Positions 14,929 to 24,450 of a DNA stretch of 64,000 bases are shown here, piece by piece. The position numbers were made by a program, and so were the translations under genes. Every line of letters starts with the position of its first letter. Position 1 is the stretch's first letter. The DNA is from Thermococcus cleftensis. Its GTDB lineage: Archaea > Methanobacteriota_B > Thermococci > Thermococcales > Thermococcaceae. The DNA is taken from NCBI RefSeq assembly GCF_000265525.1, contig NC_018015.1, positions 966,322-1,030,321 of the forward strand, given 5' to 3'. The notes under the pieces are model-generated. The model ran no database searches. It was not told where the DNA came from and saw nothing but the letters and a program-made list of their open reading frames with translations.

Positions 14929-16229
14929 ACCTGGATCACCTCCGCTATCGCGGCCTTCAGCGGCTTCCTGACGTCCCAGTCTATTATCCTCCCATAGCCC
15001 GCCATCTTCCTTAGCACGGCCCTCCTATGGAGGCTGAGCAGCTTGAGGGCCAGCTCCTCCTCGCGGCTCTTTGGCTCAACGGCGGTGTAGGGGTCCGGGC
15101 TTATGACGACGACGTTGTAGCCGAAGGCGGACATTATCCTGAGCGCCTCCCTGCTCTCCTCGGTGAGGAGGGGGGAGAAGTAGACCAGCTGCGCCCTCGG
15201 CGGGAAGTGGGAGCGTATCAGGTGCTCGACCTGGTAGGCTATCATGTTGTTCCTGTCGGGCCTGGCCGTGCTGAGGAAGTCGATGCACTTGAAGAAGTGC
15301 CTCTTGCCGTAGTCCGGGCGGACCCAGAGGGGAACCTCCTCCGCCAGGAGCAGGCCGAAGCTGGTTCCACTGTTCAGGGCGTTGAGCATGAGCGAGGCGG
15401 CGGCTCGAATGAGGTTGTCGAAGACCAGCTCCCCGGTGTAGGAGGCATCGACGATGAATATCACGTCCACCTTGCGCTCGCTCTCGTACTCGTTGGCCAT
15501 TATCCTGCCGGTTCTGGCGGTGGCCTTCCAGTTGATTATCTTCAGCGGGTCGCCAGGCTGGTACTCCCGGATAGCGTGGAACTCCACGCCCTCACCTACC
15601 CTGGGGCTCGGGAGGGAGCCGACGGTTATCTTGGTTCCCCTCGTGGAGTAGGGCGTTGGAACGTCCTCTATTATGGGAACGCCTATGAGCTCGGTGTAGA
15701 GGTCGAACTTCTTCGTGAAGTGGAAGAAGCCGAAGGGATCGCGGTAGCTCAGCTCGACCCAGTTGAACTCGTGGATTCCGCGCTTAACGCGGACGCGGTA
15801 GCGGAGCTCCCTCAGCTCGCCTTTCCTCAGGGACAGCACCCACTCGGTTCTCCCGTCTATCAACTCAAGCCCCTCGGGAAGGTCCTCCCTCACCTTGAGG
15901 CTTGGAATCCTCTCGCCGGCCCTTATTTTGAGCACTATCTCAATCTCAGTGCCCTCGAGGAAGCGGTTGTGGGGAATCACCCTCTCCAGCTTGACGTCCA
16001 TCTTGGGCTTGAAGAAGAACACCGCGACGAAGACCAGCCAAAGGGCCGGAAGGAGGAGGTAAACCAGATCCCAGCGGAGCAGGAGGAAGGCGATGAGGAC
16101 AAGAAGCCAGAGGGCCAGGAAAAGCTCTTCAGCCTTTTCCGTTGGAACCATTCTCCCCTCTGGCCCGGCGTCCTCAGCGGGCCCCTTCCCAAGTTCAGCG
16201 GGTGTTGGAGTCCTTGGAACCGGCTGCAC
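14925..16229 (-). CDS. DUF58-domain protein (vWA-like partner of MoxR)
   Basis: A 434-residue protein starting at GTG 16229 behind AGGTGG. After a short proline-rich N-terminus, two membrane helices (ELFLALWLLVLIAFLLLRW ...) precede an extracytoplasmic or cytoplasmic beta domain, and the DUF58 core at ~230-330 contains RTGRIMANEYES and VDVIFIVDASYTG, a vWA/MIDAS-like strand with DAS. DUF58 proteins occur almost always with MoxR ATPases and probably act as adaptors whose vWA-like domain is remodelled by the ATPase. Gap of 9 bp to moxR. Confidence 0.9.
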   Translation of the reverse strand: MQPVPRTPTPAELGKGPAEDAGPEGRMVPTEKAEELFLALWLLVLIAFLLLRWDLVYLLLPALWLVFVAVFFFKPKMDVKLERVIPHNRFLEGTEIEIVLKIRAGERIPSLKVREDLPEGLELIDGRTEWVLSLRKGELRELRYRVRVKRGIHEFNWVELSYRDPFGFFHFTKKFDLYTELIGVPIIEDVPTPYSTRGTKITVGSLPSPRVGEGVEFHAIREYQPGDPLKIINWKATARTGRIMANEYESERKVDVIFIVDASYTGELVFDNLIRAAASLMLNALNSGTSFGLLLAEEVPLWVRPDYGKRHFFKCIDFLSTARPDRNNMIAYQVEHLIRSHFPPRAQLVYFSPLLTEESREALRIMSAFGYNVVVISPDPYTAVEPKSREEELALKLLSLHRRAVLRKMAGYGRIIDWDVRKPLKAAIAEVIQV

Positions 16230-16238
16230 CGTTCCACC

Positions 16239-17192
16239 TCACTCGAATTTAGGAACCGGAACGCGCTCGAGGAGCTTCTCCATTATGCTCTCCTGGCTCA
16301 CCTTGGTGTACCACAGCTCGCGCTTGAGGATAAGCCTGTGGCTCAAAGCCGGAACGGCAACGGCTTTAACGTCGTCGGGAATAACGTAGTCCCTTCCGTT
16401 GAGGGCTGCGTAGGCCCTGGAAAGCTTAAGAAGGGCCAGGCTCCCCCTCGGAGAGGCGCCTATCTCTATCTCCCTCCTGTCCTCCCTGGTGGCCGTCACG
16501 ATGTCGGTTATGTACTCAAGTATGGCGTCGCTGACGTAGACCTCCTCGACCGCCCTCTGCATCTCGACCACTTCCTCCGCGCTCAGGACCGTCTGGACGT
16601 CCGGTTCCTCCCTCTTCCTGGCCATTCTCCTGCGGAGTATCTCTATCTCCTCCGCCTTCGAGGGGTAGCCGACGCGGAGGCGGACGAGGAAGCGGTCGAG
16701 CTGGGCCTCCGGGAGAGGGTAGGTTCCCTCCTGCTCTATCGGGTTCTGGGTCGCGATGACGATGAAGGGCCTGGGAAGCGAGTGGGTGCTTCCCTCAACG
16801 GTAACCTGCCTCTCCTGCATGGCCTCGAGTAGAGCGGACTGTGTCTTCGGAGGGGCGCGGTTTATCTCGTCCGCGAGGAGTATGTTGGTGAAGACCGGCC
16901 CCTTCCTGAACTCGAACTCGAGGGTCTTCTGGTTGAAGACACTCACTCCAAGTATGTCGCTCGGGAGCAGGTCCGGCGTGAACTGGACGCGGGTGAACTG
17001 GACGCCGAGGGCCTTGGCGAAGCTCTTGGCCATCAGGGTCTTGGCCAGTCCCGGCAGATCCTCCAGCAGGACGTGGCCGTCGGCGAGTATCGTGGTCAGG
17101 ATAAGCCTCAGCACCTCGTCCTTCCCGACTATTGCTTTCTTTACCTCCGAGAGAACGGCGTTACCCTTCTCGTGTATCTCTCCCACCTTCAT
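16239..17192 (-). CDS. MoxR-family AAA+ ATPase
   Basis: A 317-residue AAA+ protein. Visible motifs are the Walker A variant EDLPGLAKT (~residue 40), Walker [15 protein letters not shown] (~105), the sensor 1 region [23 protein letters not shown] (the long hallmark of MoxR, in two parts) and sensor 2 near [11 protein letters not shown]. MoxR proteins act as chaperones for maturation of metalloenzymes, surface complexes or stress envelopes, together with vWA proteins; the partner here is the adjacent DUF58 protein. The start lies within the previous gene (32-bp overlap). Confidence 0.95.
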   Translation of the reverse strand: MKVGEIHEKGNAVLSEVKKAIVGKDEVLRLILTTILADGHVLLEDLPGLAKTLMAKSFAKALGVQFTRVQFTPDLLPSDILGVSVFNQKTLEFEFRKGPVFTNILLADEINRAPPKTQSALLEAMQERQVTVEGSTHSLPRPFIVIATQNPIEQEGTYPLPEAQLDRFLVRLRVGYPSKAEEIEILRRRMARKREEPDVQTVLSAEEVVEMQRAVEEVYVSDAILEYITDIVTATREDRREIEIGASPRGSLALLKLSRAYAALNGRDYVIPDDVKAVAVPALSHRLILKRELWYTKVSQESIMEKLLERVPVPKFE

Positions 17193-17613
17193 TCAGATCA
17201 GCCTCCACAATGTCAAGCGCCTTCTCCAGGTTGTCGAGGAAATCGCCCTCCGCGCGGAGGGCCCTTATGGCCTCGTTCGGATTCGTGATGAGTGAGTGAT
17301 AGGTGGAATTGTAGTCGTCGGACAGGGTGGCGTAGATCTCGACTATCTTCTCCTCCACAAGGGAGCGGGCGACCCTGCCGGTTCTGGCCTTCCGGAGGAG
17401 GGAAACGGTTCTGTCCACGTCCGTCTTCCTCTCAACCCTCTGTTCGCGGTCCCGCCTCCGTCTCGCCACGTTCATCTCAACACCGAACAGAAAGAACGCC
17501 ATCACTGCCCCCAGGAAGAGAACGGCCAGCCACCTGACCAGGTAGGAACCGGCCAGGGTGGCGACCAGCACCAAAACGGAGCCAACGATAAGAAGGGCCC
17601 TATGAAACCTCAT
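17161..17613 (-). CDS. Small two-span membrane protein in the MoxR operon
   Basis: A 150-residue protein with two closely spaced hydrophobic helices at residues ~5-50 ([19 protein letters not shown] and [18 protein letters not shown]) and a charged, helical cytoplasmic tail. No known family is recognised. It overlaps the genes on both sides (14 bp with the DUF4129 gene, 32 bp with moxR), which argues for a real, coupled gene. Confidence 0.78.
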   Translation of the reverse strand: MRFHRALLIVGSVLVLVATLAGSYLVRWLAVLFLGAVMAFFLFGVEMNVARRRRDREQRVERKTDVDRTVSLLRKARTGRVARSLVEEKIVEIYATLSDDYNSTYHSLITNPNEAIRALRAEGDFLDNLEKALDIVEADLNEGGRDTREG

Positions 17614-18451
17614 TCACCGCCCCCCTCATCTTCCTGTAGAGCTCGAGCGCCCTCTCCGCGTCCTCCCACGTAACCTTCTCAGGGGCGTACTTTGCCTTCT
17701 CAAAGAGCTCAGTTATGCCCCTGAAGGGCTCTCTGAAAATTTGAACCCTCTCGGCGTGCTCCCAGTGGGTCCAGCTTTCCTTGTATGGAACGCCGAGTAT
17801 CTCCAGCCAGAGGACGGCGTTCTTGTATATCCCAACAACCGCCTCCCTTGGGTCGCTGAACATTTCCAGACCGAGTTCCTCCACCTTCCTGTCAAAGAGC
17901 TCCGCCTTAAGCCTCATTTCCCTGAGCTTCCTCCTCCTGAGGGCCTCGCGGTAATAGATCACGGCGAAGTAGGACAGGCCCGCGAGGAACAGAAGCGCCG
18001 CACCGTAGAGGAGGTAGCTCGAGGGGACCCCCGAGGGAGGGGCGGCTGAAACGGTGTCGTTGTGGTAAACCGGCGCCGGCGGGATAGCGCTGCCGTTGGC
18101 CGTCGTGCTGTTAAGGGACGAGTTGAGGGTGGAGTTCACGGGGGGAGTGGGATTCGAGCGGCCGATGTAGTAGAGTATTCCGGCCGCACCGGCTATCGCG
18201 AACGCCCAGGCCATAAGGTAGGACCTGACGTTAACGGGATACTTTTTCTTGCCTGGTGAGAGGTCCCTCCAGCTTAGGAGAACGAGAAAGATGACCAGCA
18301 GGGAGACGGCAACGATTGCGAGCAGCAGAACGCCGAAGGAAGGGGCCTCACTCCGCTGAATTCCGGAGTTTTCAACGCTGTAGCCCATCATGAGGGTCAT
18401 CAGTGCAAACAGCAGGGTGTAGAGTGCCGCGAATTTTACCCTGATGGACAT
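17600..18451 (-). CDS. DUF4129-domain membrane protein
   Basis: A 283-residue first gene of the MoxR operon. It has about four hydrophobic helices (residues ~5-25, 38-60, 80-98, 148-166), with a Ser/Thr/Asn-rich external loop carrying repeated NST-type sequons between the third and fourth. The C-terminal DUF4129 domain (VVGIYKNAVLWLEILGVPY ... ALELYRKMRG) resembles the helical tail found on membrane transglutaminase-like proteins in MoxR/DUF58 loci of bacteria and archaea. The transglutaminase itself is not in this operon. Promoter at 18482-18493 is shared with the DUF2118 gene. Confidence 0.85.
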   Translation of the reverse strand: MSIRVKFAALYTLLFALMTLMMGYSVENSGIQRSEAPSFGVLLLAIVAVSLLVIFLVLLSWRDLSPGKKKYPVNVRSYLMAWAFAIAGAAGILYYIGRSNPTPPVNSTLNSSLNSTTANGSAIPPAPVYHNDTVSAAPPSGVPSSYLLYGAALLFLAGLSYFAVIYYREALRRRKLREMRLKAELFDRKVEELGLEMFSDPREAVVGIYKNAVLWLEILGVPYKESWTHWEHAERVQIFREPFRGITELFEKAKYAPEKVTWEDAERALELYRKMRGAVNEVS

Positions 18452-18481
18452 TTTTATCAGGAGTGGTACGAAGGGCAGGTT

Positions 18482-18493
18482 TAAAAGCTTTTA
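18482..18493. promoter_or_regulatory. Symmetric TATA element of a divergent promoter
   Basis: The palindrome TAAAAGCTTTTA lies between the divergent genes starting at 18451 (minus) and 18520 (plus). It resembles a TATA box on both strands and sits 27 bp from the plus-strand start, so a single element may drive both directions. Confidence 0.5.
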
Positions 18494-18519
18494 CCCCGAG
18501 GTAAACCCTGGGTGGTAGC

Positions 18520-19014
18520 ATGGAGAAGATGCCGAGGCTCTACGTTGAGGCCCCTCCAGAGGAGTGCCTTCAGGAGGGAAGGGTCGCGAGGGACTGCGTG
18601 ATAATCCAGGGGAGCGTCGAGGTCTGGCTGGAAAAGGGTGAGGAGGTTCCCAACTTCGTGGAGGTGGAGAGGGCGAAGTTCCTGGCGAAGGAGGTCTACG
18701 ACAGGTTCTACCTCTACGTGGACGGAATGGAGGGCAAGATGCTGGTCGATGCAATACTGGTTCTTCCCGACGGAAGGACAAGGATATACCTCAAGAAGGA
18801 CGACGAGCTCCTAATACTCCCCGTTGAGGGGTACACAAAGACGATAATAGCCAACGTCGGCAACCGCGTGAGGAAGGGAGACGCCTTCGCCGCCGTCACG
18901 ACCAGAAAAGGGGAGGTCCACTACCTCAAGCCGCCGAAGACCGGAACGGTGGTCTTCATAGACGAGATAACAAGCAGGCCGCACTACGTCTACTACATAC
19001 TGCCGGAGGAGTAA
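18520..19014 (+). CDS. DUF2118 protein with biotinyl/lipoyl-like fold
   Basis: A 164-residue protein starting at ATG 18520 after GGGTGGTAG. The family DUF2118 is archaeal and of unknown function. Its C-terminal ~75 residues (ANVGNRVRKGDAFAAVTTRKGEV ... GTVVFIDEI) have the two-sheet pattern of biotinyl/lipoyl carrier domains (compare the NVGxxVxxGDxLA signature), yet the usual modified lysine (MKM or DKA) is absent. The N-terminal half has alternating strands and conserved cysteines (EECL, RDCV). It may bind rather than carry a cofactor; that is inference. Confidence 0.82.
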   Translation: MEKMPRLYVEAPPEECLQEGRVARDCVIIQGSVEVWLEKGEEVPNFVEVERAKFLAKEVYDRFYLYVDGMEGKMLVDAILVLPDGRTRIYLKKDDELLILPVEGYTKTIIANVGNRVRKGDAFAAVTTRKGEVHYLKPPKTGTVVFIDEITSRPHYVYYILPEE

Positions 19015-19052
19015 CGCATCTTTTCACATTCTTGTGTAGCAATGCCCAAAGG

Positions 19053-19060
19053 TTTATAAG
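19053..19060 (+). promoter_or_regulatory. TATA box of the FKBP gene
   Basis: TTTATAAG at 19053-19060, preceded by the BRE-like AAAGG. Transcription would start near 19083, giving a leader of about 20 nt to the ATG at 19106. Confidence 0.55.
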
Positions 19061-19105
19061 CAACCGGACCTAGTTACGGCGAAGACAGTTTTGGAGTTGA
19101 AGGAA

Positions 19106-19597
19106 ATGAAGGTTGAGGCTGGAGATTTTGTGGTGTTCCACTACATAGGCAGGTTTGAGAACGGTGAAGTTTTTGACACGAGTTACGAGGACATCGCCAG
19201 GGAGAACGGCATATACGTCGAGGAGAGGGAGTACGGTCCCCTCGGCGTGAACATCGGGGTGGGTGAGATTATCCAGGGGCTCGACGAGGCCCTCATCGGA
19301 ATGGAAGTGGGCGAGAAGAAGACGGTCACCATACCGCCGGAGAAGGCCTACGGCATGCCGAACCCCGAGCTCATAATCGAGGTTCCGATAACCGAGTTCA
19401 CCAACATAGGAATGGAGCCGATCGAGGGAATGTACGTCATGACGGACTCGGGCATAGCGAAGATAGCCAAGGTTGAGAACGAAAAGGTGAGCCTCGACTT
19501 CAACCACCCACTTGCCGGGAAGACCCTCATCTTCGAGGTTGAGGTAGTGGAGATAGAAAAGGCAAAGGAAAGCTCAGCCGGCGAGGCCGAGTCCTAA
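19106..19597 (+). CDS. FKBP-type peptidyl-prolyl cis-trans isomerase (SlyD-like, with IF domain)
   Basis: A 163-residue prolyl isomerase/chaperone. ATG 19106 gives the usual archaeal N-terminus (MKVEAGDFVVFHYIGRFENG); TTG 19091 would add five residues. FKBP residues are seen at VFDTSYED and GEIIQGLDEALIGMEVGEKK, with the IF (insert-in-flap) chaperone domain after AYGMPNPELI. The protein speeds proline isomerisation and suppresses aggregation in the cytoplasm. It overlaps the convergent secretion gene by 24 bp. Confidence 0.94.
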   Translation: MKVEAGDFVVFHYIGRFENGEVFDTSYEDIARENGIYVEEREYGPLGVNIGVGEIIQGLDEALIGMEVGEKKTVTIPPEKAYGMPNPELIIEVPITEFTNIGMEPIEGMYVMTDSGIAKIAKVENEKVSLDFNHPLAGKTLIFEVEVVEIEKAKESSAGEAES

Positions 19598-20473
19598 GAC
19601 ACCGTTGTACACAACCACGCCCATGATCACCAGCAGGAGGCTGTACTTCAGCCCCGCTGAGTACTTCCCTTCTCTTATTACCCCTATTCCAAGTCCGGAC
19701 GCTATAGCTTGAAGAACTATGAACCCGAGAAGTATATTGCTAATGGTCTCCACTGGAAGGTTTATATCACCGACGTTCATAGCGGTCATGATCTGAGCCA
19801 CAACGCCCAAAATCAGCGGCCCTATTACCCCGCTGGTGATTATGAAGAACATCACCTGCATTCCGGTCGAGGCCTTGCGCTCCTGCTTTATTCGGAGTAT
19901 CTCCCTAACGTCATTTCCAACGAAAACGAGAACATCGCTCATCGGCGCTCCTCTCTCAAGGGCCTCGATGATTATCATCATGGAGCGGTAGATCACGGTG
20001 GACCTCTTGTTCCTGATGGCAAAGGCCTTGAGTGCCTCAACTGTCGGACGGCCTTTCCTGATCTCGGCCACGGTCTTCTTGAACTCGTCGGTGAGGGGAC
20101 CGAACTTCGCCGTGGTGAGCTCCTCAAGGGCCTCGGAGAACGATATTCCCGCCCTCAGCGAGCTGGCAAGGTAGAAGAAGGCATCGGGGAGCATCTTCTC
20201 CATTTCCTCGGTGCGCTTAGTTATCCTCCAGTATGGGTAGCCAAAAGCCATGCCGAGAAAGACCGCAATGAAGGATACTACTGAGTAGGCGGGCTTTGAG
20301 AGCATATATACCAGGAGAGAGGCTATTACGCCGGCCAACAGAGAAACCACAAGGTACTCGGCGGCGAGGAAGTTTATATTGGCCGAGTATATAAAGAGCT
20401 CGTAGCGCTTCATCCATTTGGAGGGAACAATCCTCTCTATGAGGGAGACCATTGCAGATGAGAGTCCTGCCAT
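19574..20473 (-). CDS. TadC-like type IV pilus/secretion platform protein 2
   Basis: A 299-residue integral membrane protein of the T2SSF/GspF-TadC family. ATG 20473 follows GAGGTGA, giving a better spacing than GTG 20482. Hydrophobic helices are grouped as two near the N-terminus and three near the C-terminus, bracketing a cytoplasmic domain with the family pattern ASSLRAGISFSEALEEL ... RKGRPTVEALKAFA. It serves as the inner-membrane platform on which the secretion ATPase acts. Last gene of the operon 25911-19574. Confidence 0.92.
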   Translation of the reverse strand: MAGLSSAMVSLIERIVPSKWMKRYELFIYSANINFLAAEYLVVSLLAGVIASLLVYMLSKPAYSVVSFIAVFLGMAFGYPYWRITKRTEEMEKMLPDAFFYLASSLRAGISFSEALEELTTAKFGPLTDEFKKTVAEIRKGRPTVEALKAFAIRNKRSTVIYRSMMIIIEALERGAPMSDVLVFVGNDVREILRIKQERKASTGMQVMFFIITSGVIGPLILGVVAQIMTAMNVGDINLPVETISNILLGFIVLQAIASGLGIGVIREGKYSAGLKYSLLLVIMGVVVYNGVLGLGLAG

Positions 20474-20478
20474 TGAAG

Positions 20479-21543
20479 TCACCTCGGCTCTCCCTTCTTG
20501 ATCATGTTTATGATTATCAGCGATATAGCTGGGAAGGCAAAGAGCAGTATCACCGCCAAGGTCTCAACCGGCATCACCAGCTGTCTCGCCATGACCGAAC
20601 CGGCCAGGATTCCAACGACGAACATCGTGGGCATGACTATGGTGAGGAACATGTAGATGAAGGCTATACCGTTCACCTTCTGGACGTACTCCACGAGCTT
20701 CATTCTGTACTCAAAGGCGAAGTCCTCGGCCAGCTTGTAGAGAACCTCCGAGAGGTTTCCACCGAACTTCACGGCCCTGAGTATCTGCTTGACGACCCTG
20801 CTGACGTTTTCAGATCCCATCTTCTCGTCGAATTTCATCAAGGCGTCCTCAAAGGAGGAGCCGGTCCTCATGTCCCTCAGCATGAGCTCGAACTCCTCTG
20901 ATATGGCACCGTAGTCGGCTCGGGCCACTGAGAGTATCGCCTCGGTTATGCCCACTCCAGCGCTGAGGAGCGATGCCATGTGCCTGAGGGCGTAGGGCAT
21001 CGCCCTCTCAACCTCCGCCACCCTGCGCTTCCAGACCATCTTGGGATAGTGCCTCATGTAAAAGAAACCGCCCACGAAGCCTAGGAAACCTACGAGTGCC
21101 GAAGTCTCGACGGGCATGTAGAGCAGGTAGGCAAAGAGAAAGCCGAAGATCCCCGCGAACACCGAAACGGCAAGCATTAAGGCAACGTACCTATCCGGAG
21201 GGGTGAGAATGTTGGCACGGTAGAGATCCTGGTCAAGACCCTTGAAAGAGGAGGTGAGGGACTCGATGGGGCCCCTGAAGTAGCGCAGCATCGCGTCCGC
21301 GAGTCTGTCAGAGAAAGGCCTCTGTATCTCCTTTTTCCTCCACTCGATAAGCTCTTCCATCTCCTTCTCCTTCTCGCCCTCGGACTTCTCGGCCTCTATC
21401 TCCTTCTGAAGCTCCTTAAGTGCCCTTAACCTTTCTTGAACGCTTTTACCCTTTGGAATGCTTCTCACCGGCTTTTCCGCGACCTCTATTGTCTTACCGC
21501 CCAGACGCTCCAAAAAGTCGGTGATGGCCCTAACGATGCTCAC
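20479..21543 (-). CDS. TadC-like type IV pilus/secretion platform protein 1
   Basis: A 354-residue platform protein of the same family as its downstream neighbour. GTG 21543 is preferred, with GGGTGAT upstream; GTG 21552 is possible. It has a charged N-terminal cytoplasmic extension (ELQKEIEAEKSEGEKEKEMEE in two parts), a pair of membrane helices, the T2SSF domain (ASLLSAGVGITEAILSVA ... RTGSSFEDALMKF) and C-terminal helices. Two TadC-like proteins working as a pair is typical of Tad-like and archaeal type IV pilus systems. Confidence 0.92.
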   Translation of the reverse strand: MSIVRAITDFLERLGGKTIEVAEKPVRSIPKGKSVQERLRALKELQKEIEAEKSEGEKEKEMEELIEWRKKEIQRPFSDRLADAMLRYFRGPIESLTSSFKGLDQDLYRANILTPPDRYVALMLAVSVFAGIFGFLFAYLLYMPVETSALVGFLGFVGGFFYMRHYPKMVWKRRVAEVERAMPYALRHMASLLSAGVGITEAILSVARADYGAISEEFELMLRDMRTGSSFEDALMKFDEKMGSENVSRVVKQILRAVKFGGNLSEVLYKLAEDFAFEYRMKLVEYVQKVNGIAFIYMFLTIVMPTMFVVGILAGSVMARQLVMPVETLAVILLFAFPAISLIIINMIKKGEPR

Positions 21544-21554
21544 GGTTATCACCC

Positions 21555-23423
21555 TTAGATTAGGTTCTTAACCTGTCTGCTGGTCTCGAGACTGCCCTCT
21601 GCAGCTATCTTCTTCAGCAGGCCCTCCTCGTCGATGTAGAACTGTCTGATGTAGTAGCCCACCTGATCAATGCTCCTGATGCCCTGCTCCACCATCCATT
21701 CAAGGATTATCTTCCTCTTCTCCTTCTCCAGCTCCAGCTCGGCAACGCTCATTCCCGTGTGGTGGGCCAGGTTGTTAAGGGTTCTGCTCGGAACTCCCGT
21801 TGGAACCAGCTCGTCCTTGGCCGGATCGTACTTGTAGAGCTTGTTGAGCTGGACGCTCTCAGCTTCAATGCCCGATATCTCGGCTATCTCCGTTATGCGC
21901 CTTATGGTTCCCTTCTTCCTGCTGTGGAAGCGAACCTGCATGATGATTATATCCAGGGCCGGAATCATTATCCTCGGAACGCTCATCGGGGGACTCTCAA
22001 GCCTTACTATAGTCTCCCTGGCGCTGTTGGCGTGGATCGTACCCATACACCCATCGTGTCCGGTGTTCATTGCCGTGAACATCGTTCTGGCCTCGGGACC
22101 ACGGACCTCACCAACGATGATTCTATCGGGCCTCATACGGAGGGTGTTCTTGACGAGATCGTCCATGGTGATTTCACCCTTGCCCTCGACGTTGGGCGGT
22201 CTCGTCTCGAGCCTCACCCAGTGCTCCACGGGGAGCTGAAGCTCCGCGGTGTCCTCTATCGTGATGACGCGCTCGCTCGGGGGTATGAACATTCCGAGGG
22301 AGTTGAGGGTGGTGGTTTTACCCGAACCCGTTCCACCAGCAACGAGGACGTTGGCAGGCTTAACACCGAGGCCGTCCACGAATATCCAGAGGAGCGCGGC
22401 TATCTCGGTGTTCATCGTCCCGTATTTGATGAGGTCTATTATTGTAAGTGGATCCTTCTTGAACTTACGAATGGTTATCGTCGGACCGTCGAGGCTGATT
22501 GGAGGTATGGTGGCGTTCACACGGCTTCCATCTGGGAGACGGGCGTCGAGGAGCGGGCTCTGCTGGTCTATTCTCCTCCCCACTTCCCTGGCAATTCTCT
22601 CTATGATGTTCAGTATCTCCTTTTCGTCCTCAAACACCACGTTGGTCTTGCACATGTTGAAGCGTCTGTGCCAGACGTAGACCGGTCGGTTGTTTCCTAT
22701 GACCATGATTTCCTCAAGGTTATCGTCGCGGACGAGGGGATCAAGCTTGCCGTAGCCTATCATCTGCTGGACTATCATCTCGGCCAGTATCTCAACCCTT
22801 CCCTCGGAAAAGTGGGGAGCTTCCTCCTTTATCATCTTCCTGACGGCGTTCATGAAGACGCGCCTGCGCTCCTCCAGGGTTGGGAACGCGGCAGGGTCAA
22901 TCTGGAGCTCGGTTATCGCCCTGTCCTTAATGCGAAGGAACAGCTCCTCCTCGTCACGGCTGAGCTTTGGAAGCCGTATCTCGTATATCGGCACCGGCTC
23001 ACCCTTGACCTTCAGTATGCGGACGTTGCCGTATGCATCGAGAACCTCAGCCTTGCCTGCATAAGCAGCCTCTTCAGAGCGCACTGAGGAACCGAGGATG
23101 TCCTGCAGAGTTGAGGGAGGCTTGGGCTTCGGTGCCGGCTTTGGCTTCTCCACTGGCTCCTCCTTGACGAGTATTTCCTCCAGAATATCCGCCCCTGTGG
23201 GCCTCCTTTCCGCGGCTTCCTCAGGGGTCGTGGGAGTGCTAAGGATCTCCTCCAGATCTACTCCTCCCTTGCTCTGGACGAAGGGAAGCTCCTCCTCGCG
23301 TTTCTTAGTTTTATCCCCCTTCAGCATGCTCTCCAGGAGGTCATCTTCCCCGTTGAGTATTTCATCTATCCAGGAAAGGCTCTCCTTCTTCTTTTTCTTT
23401 TCATTGAACACCTCGTCGAACAC
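21555..23423 (-). CDS. Type II/IV secretion ATPase (TadA/VirB11/GspE superfamily)
   Basis: A 622-residue hexameric ATPase. GTG 23423 follows GGTGAGA. The first ~150 residues are charged and low-complexity (KKKKKESL near the start, then a proline/lysine stretch), with no domain I recognise. The core has Walker [15 protein letters not shown] (~residue 366), the Asp box [13 protein letters not shown], Walker [13 protein letters not shown] and the His box [13 protein letters not shown]. It powers assembly or retraction of a pilus-like filament with the two TadC proteins. Gap of 11 bp to the downstream gene. Confidence 0.95.
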   Translation of the reverse strand: MFDEVFNEKKKKKESLSWIDEILNGEDDLLESMLKGDKTKKREEELPFVQSKGGVDLEEILSTPTTPEEAAERRPTGADILEEILVKEEPVEKPKPAPKPKPPSTLQDILGSSVRSEEAAYAGKAEVLDAYGNVRILKVKGEPVPIYEIRLPKLSRDEEELFLRIKDRAITELQIDPAAFPTLEERRRVFMNAVRKMIKEEAPHFSEGRVEILAEMIVQQMIGYGKLDPLVRDDNLEEIMVIGNNRPVYVWHRRFNMCKTNVVFEDEKEILNIIERIAREVGRRIDQQSPLLDARLPDGSRVNATIPPISLDGPTITIRKFKKDPLTIIDLIKYGTMNTEIAALLWIFVDGLGVKPANVLVAGGTGSGKTTTLNSLGMFIPPSERVITIEDTAELQLPVEHWVRLETRPPNVEGKGEITMDDLVKNTLRMRPDRIIVGEVRGPEARTMFTAMNTGHDGCMGTIHANSARETIVRLESPPMSVPRIMIPALDIIIMQVRFHSRKKGTIRRITEIAEISGIEAESVQLNKLYKYDPAKDELVPTGVPSRTLNNLAHHTGMSVAELELEKEKRKIILEWMVEQGIRSIDQVGYYIRQFYIDEEGLLKKIAAEGSLETSRQVKNLI

Positions 23424-23438
23424 CGACTCTCACCGCCC

Positions 23439-24440
23439 CTAAGCGCTCCACTCAACGTGGTATTTTATGTCCATGCTTCCTCCCAGGAAGATTATCCACA
23501 CGGGGAAATAGAGACCTGCCTCCTTTGGAGGCTCAACGACTGGGGCGCCAACGGTTACCCCAGTCAGGAGGGTATTGGAGAGCTGGAACATACCAGACAC
23601 GCTGGGGAGCTGTTGCTCCGGCTCGGTTCTCTTCGGGGGTTCAAGTCCCTTGTACTTCCACACGAACTCCTCCATGTATTCCCTGTAGGTCATCGTGTAG
23701 TTGGGGGTGAAGTTGTACATCTTGGCCTCCTTAAAGATCACCGGCACGGAGGCGGCGAAGAAGGTGTTGAATATTCCTGCCCGGTTCGGCACGTTGGTGA
23801 GGCGGAAGGTGACGGTTCCCTCGTACTTGAGTACCTTTACGTGGCCGTCGTTCATCGGGAACATGCTCCTCAGAGAGATTATCTTTGGTGTGTTTACGAG
23901 CTGAGGGTACATGACCCCGCAGCTGAGCATGGATATATCATCGGACACGTCTATTTTACCCCCGTGGGCGAGGCTGCCGTTGATGACGTAGTAGGTAACG
24001 TTTGTTATCTTATTGGTGTCGCCGCAGATGGACTGGTAGTCCGAGGTCTGGAGCAGGTAGGAATTGTTGTAGGGTATCCTGAAGTTCACGACAACGGTCT
24101 CATATGGCATAACCCAGAAGCCGAGGTAGTAGTTTAGGGACGTCCTGTCGAGGCGGGAGGGGTAGTGGTAGGAAGTGTCCCCCACGCGATAGGAGACCAT
24201 GTACTCATCGTTGGAAAGCCTGAAAACGTGAAAGTCGTAGCGGGGATTGACTATAACGAACTTGGGGAATGGCGCGGTGTTCACGATCGTGACGTTAAGG
24301 TCTATCATAACCTCCCCAAGAATTCCAATGTTGTTGTACGGCTTTTGGTCAGGAGTCACACCCGGGAGTTCGTAGGTCTCACCGCTAACCAGAGAAGAAG
24401 CTAACAAAAGAATGAAGAGGGTAGCCACGAGGCGCTTCAT
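23439..24440 (-). CDS. Secreted protein of the pilus-like operon, unknown function
   Basis: A 333-residue protein. ATG 24440 follows GAGGTGG. It starts with a clear signal peptide (MKRLVATLFILLLASSLVSG) and lacks further strong membrane helices until the C-terminal end, which is only moderately hydrophobic (LYFPVWIIFLGGSMDIKY). The rest is beta-rich with many N-glycosylation sequons. No family recognised. Location between DUF515 and the ATPase gene suggests an extracytoplasmic component, such as a pore-like or adhesion part, of the secretion system. Confidence 0.82.
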   Translation of the reverse strand: MKRLVATLFILLLASSLVSGETYELPGVTPDQKPYNNIGILGEVMIDLNVTIVNTAPFPKFVIVNPRYDFHVFRLSNDEYMVSYRVGDTSYHYPSRLDRTSLNYYLGFWVMPYETVVVNFRIPYNNSYLLQTSDYQSICGDTNKITNVTYYVINGSLAHGGKIDVSDDISMLSCGVMYPQLVNTPKIISLRSMFPMNDGHVKVLKYEGTVTFRLTNVPNRAGIFNTFFAASVPVIFKEAKMYNFTPNYTMTYREYMEEFVWKYKGLEPPKRTEPEQQLPSVSGMFQLSNTLLTGVTVGAPVVEPPKEAGLYFPVWIIFLGGSMDIKYHVEWSA

Positions 24441-24450
24441 AATGACCACC

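Noticed and set aside
15027-16832. 601-codon plus-strand ORF
   Set aside because: Antisense to the DUF58 and MoxR genes, both with clear motifs; no recognisable domain and no ribosome site.
21759-23087. 442-codon plus-strand ORF
   Set aside because: Antisense to the secretion ATPase, whose Walker A, Walker B and His-box motifs are unambiguous.
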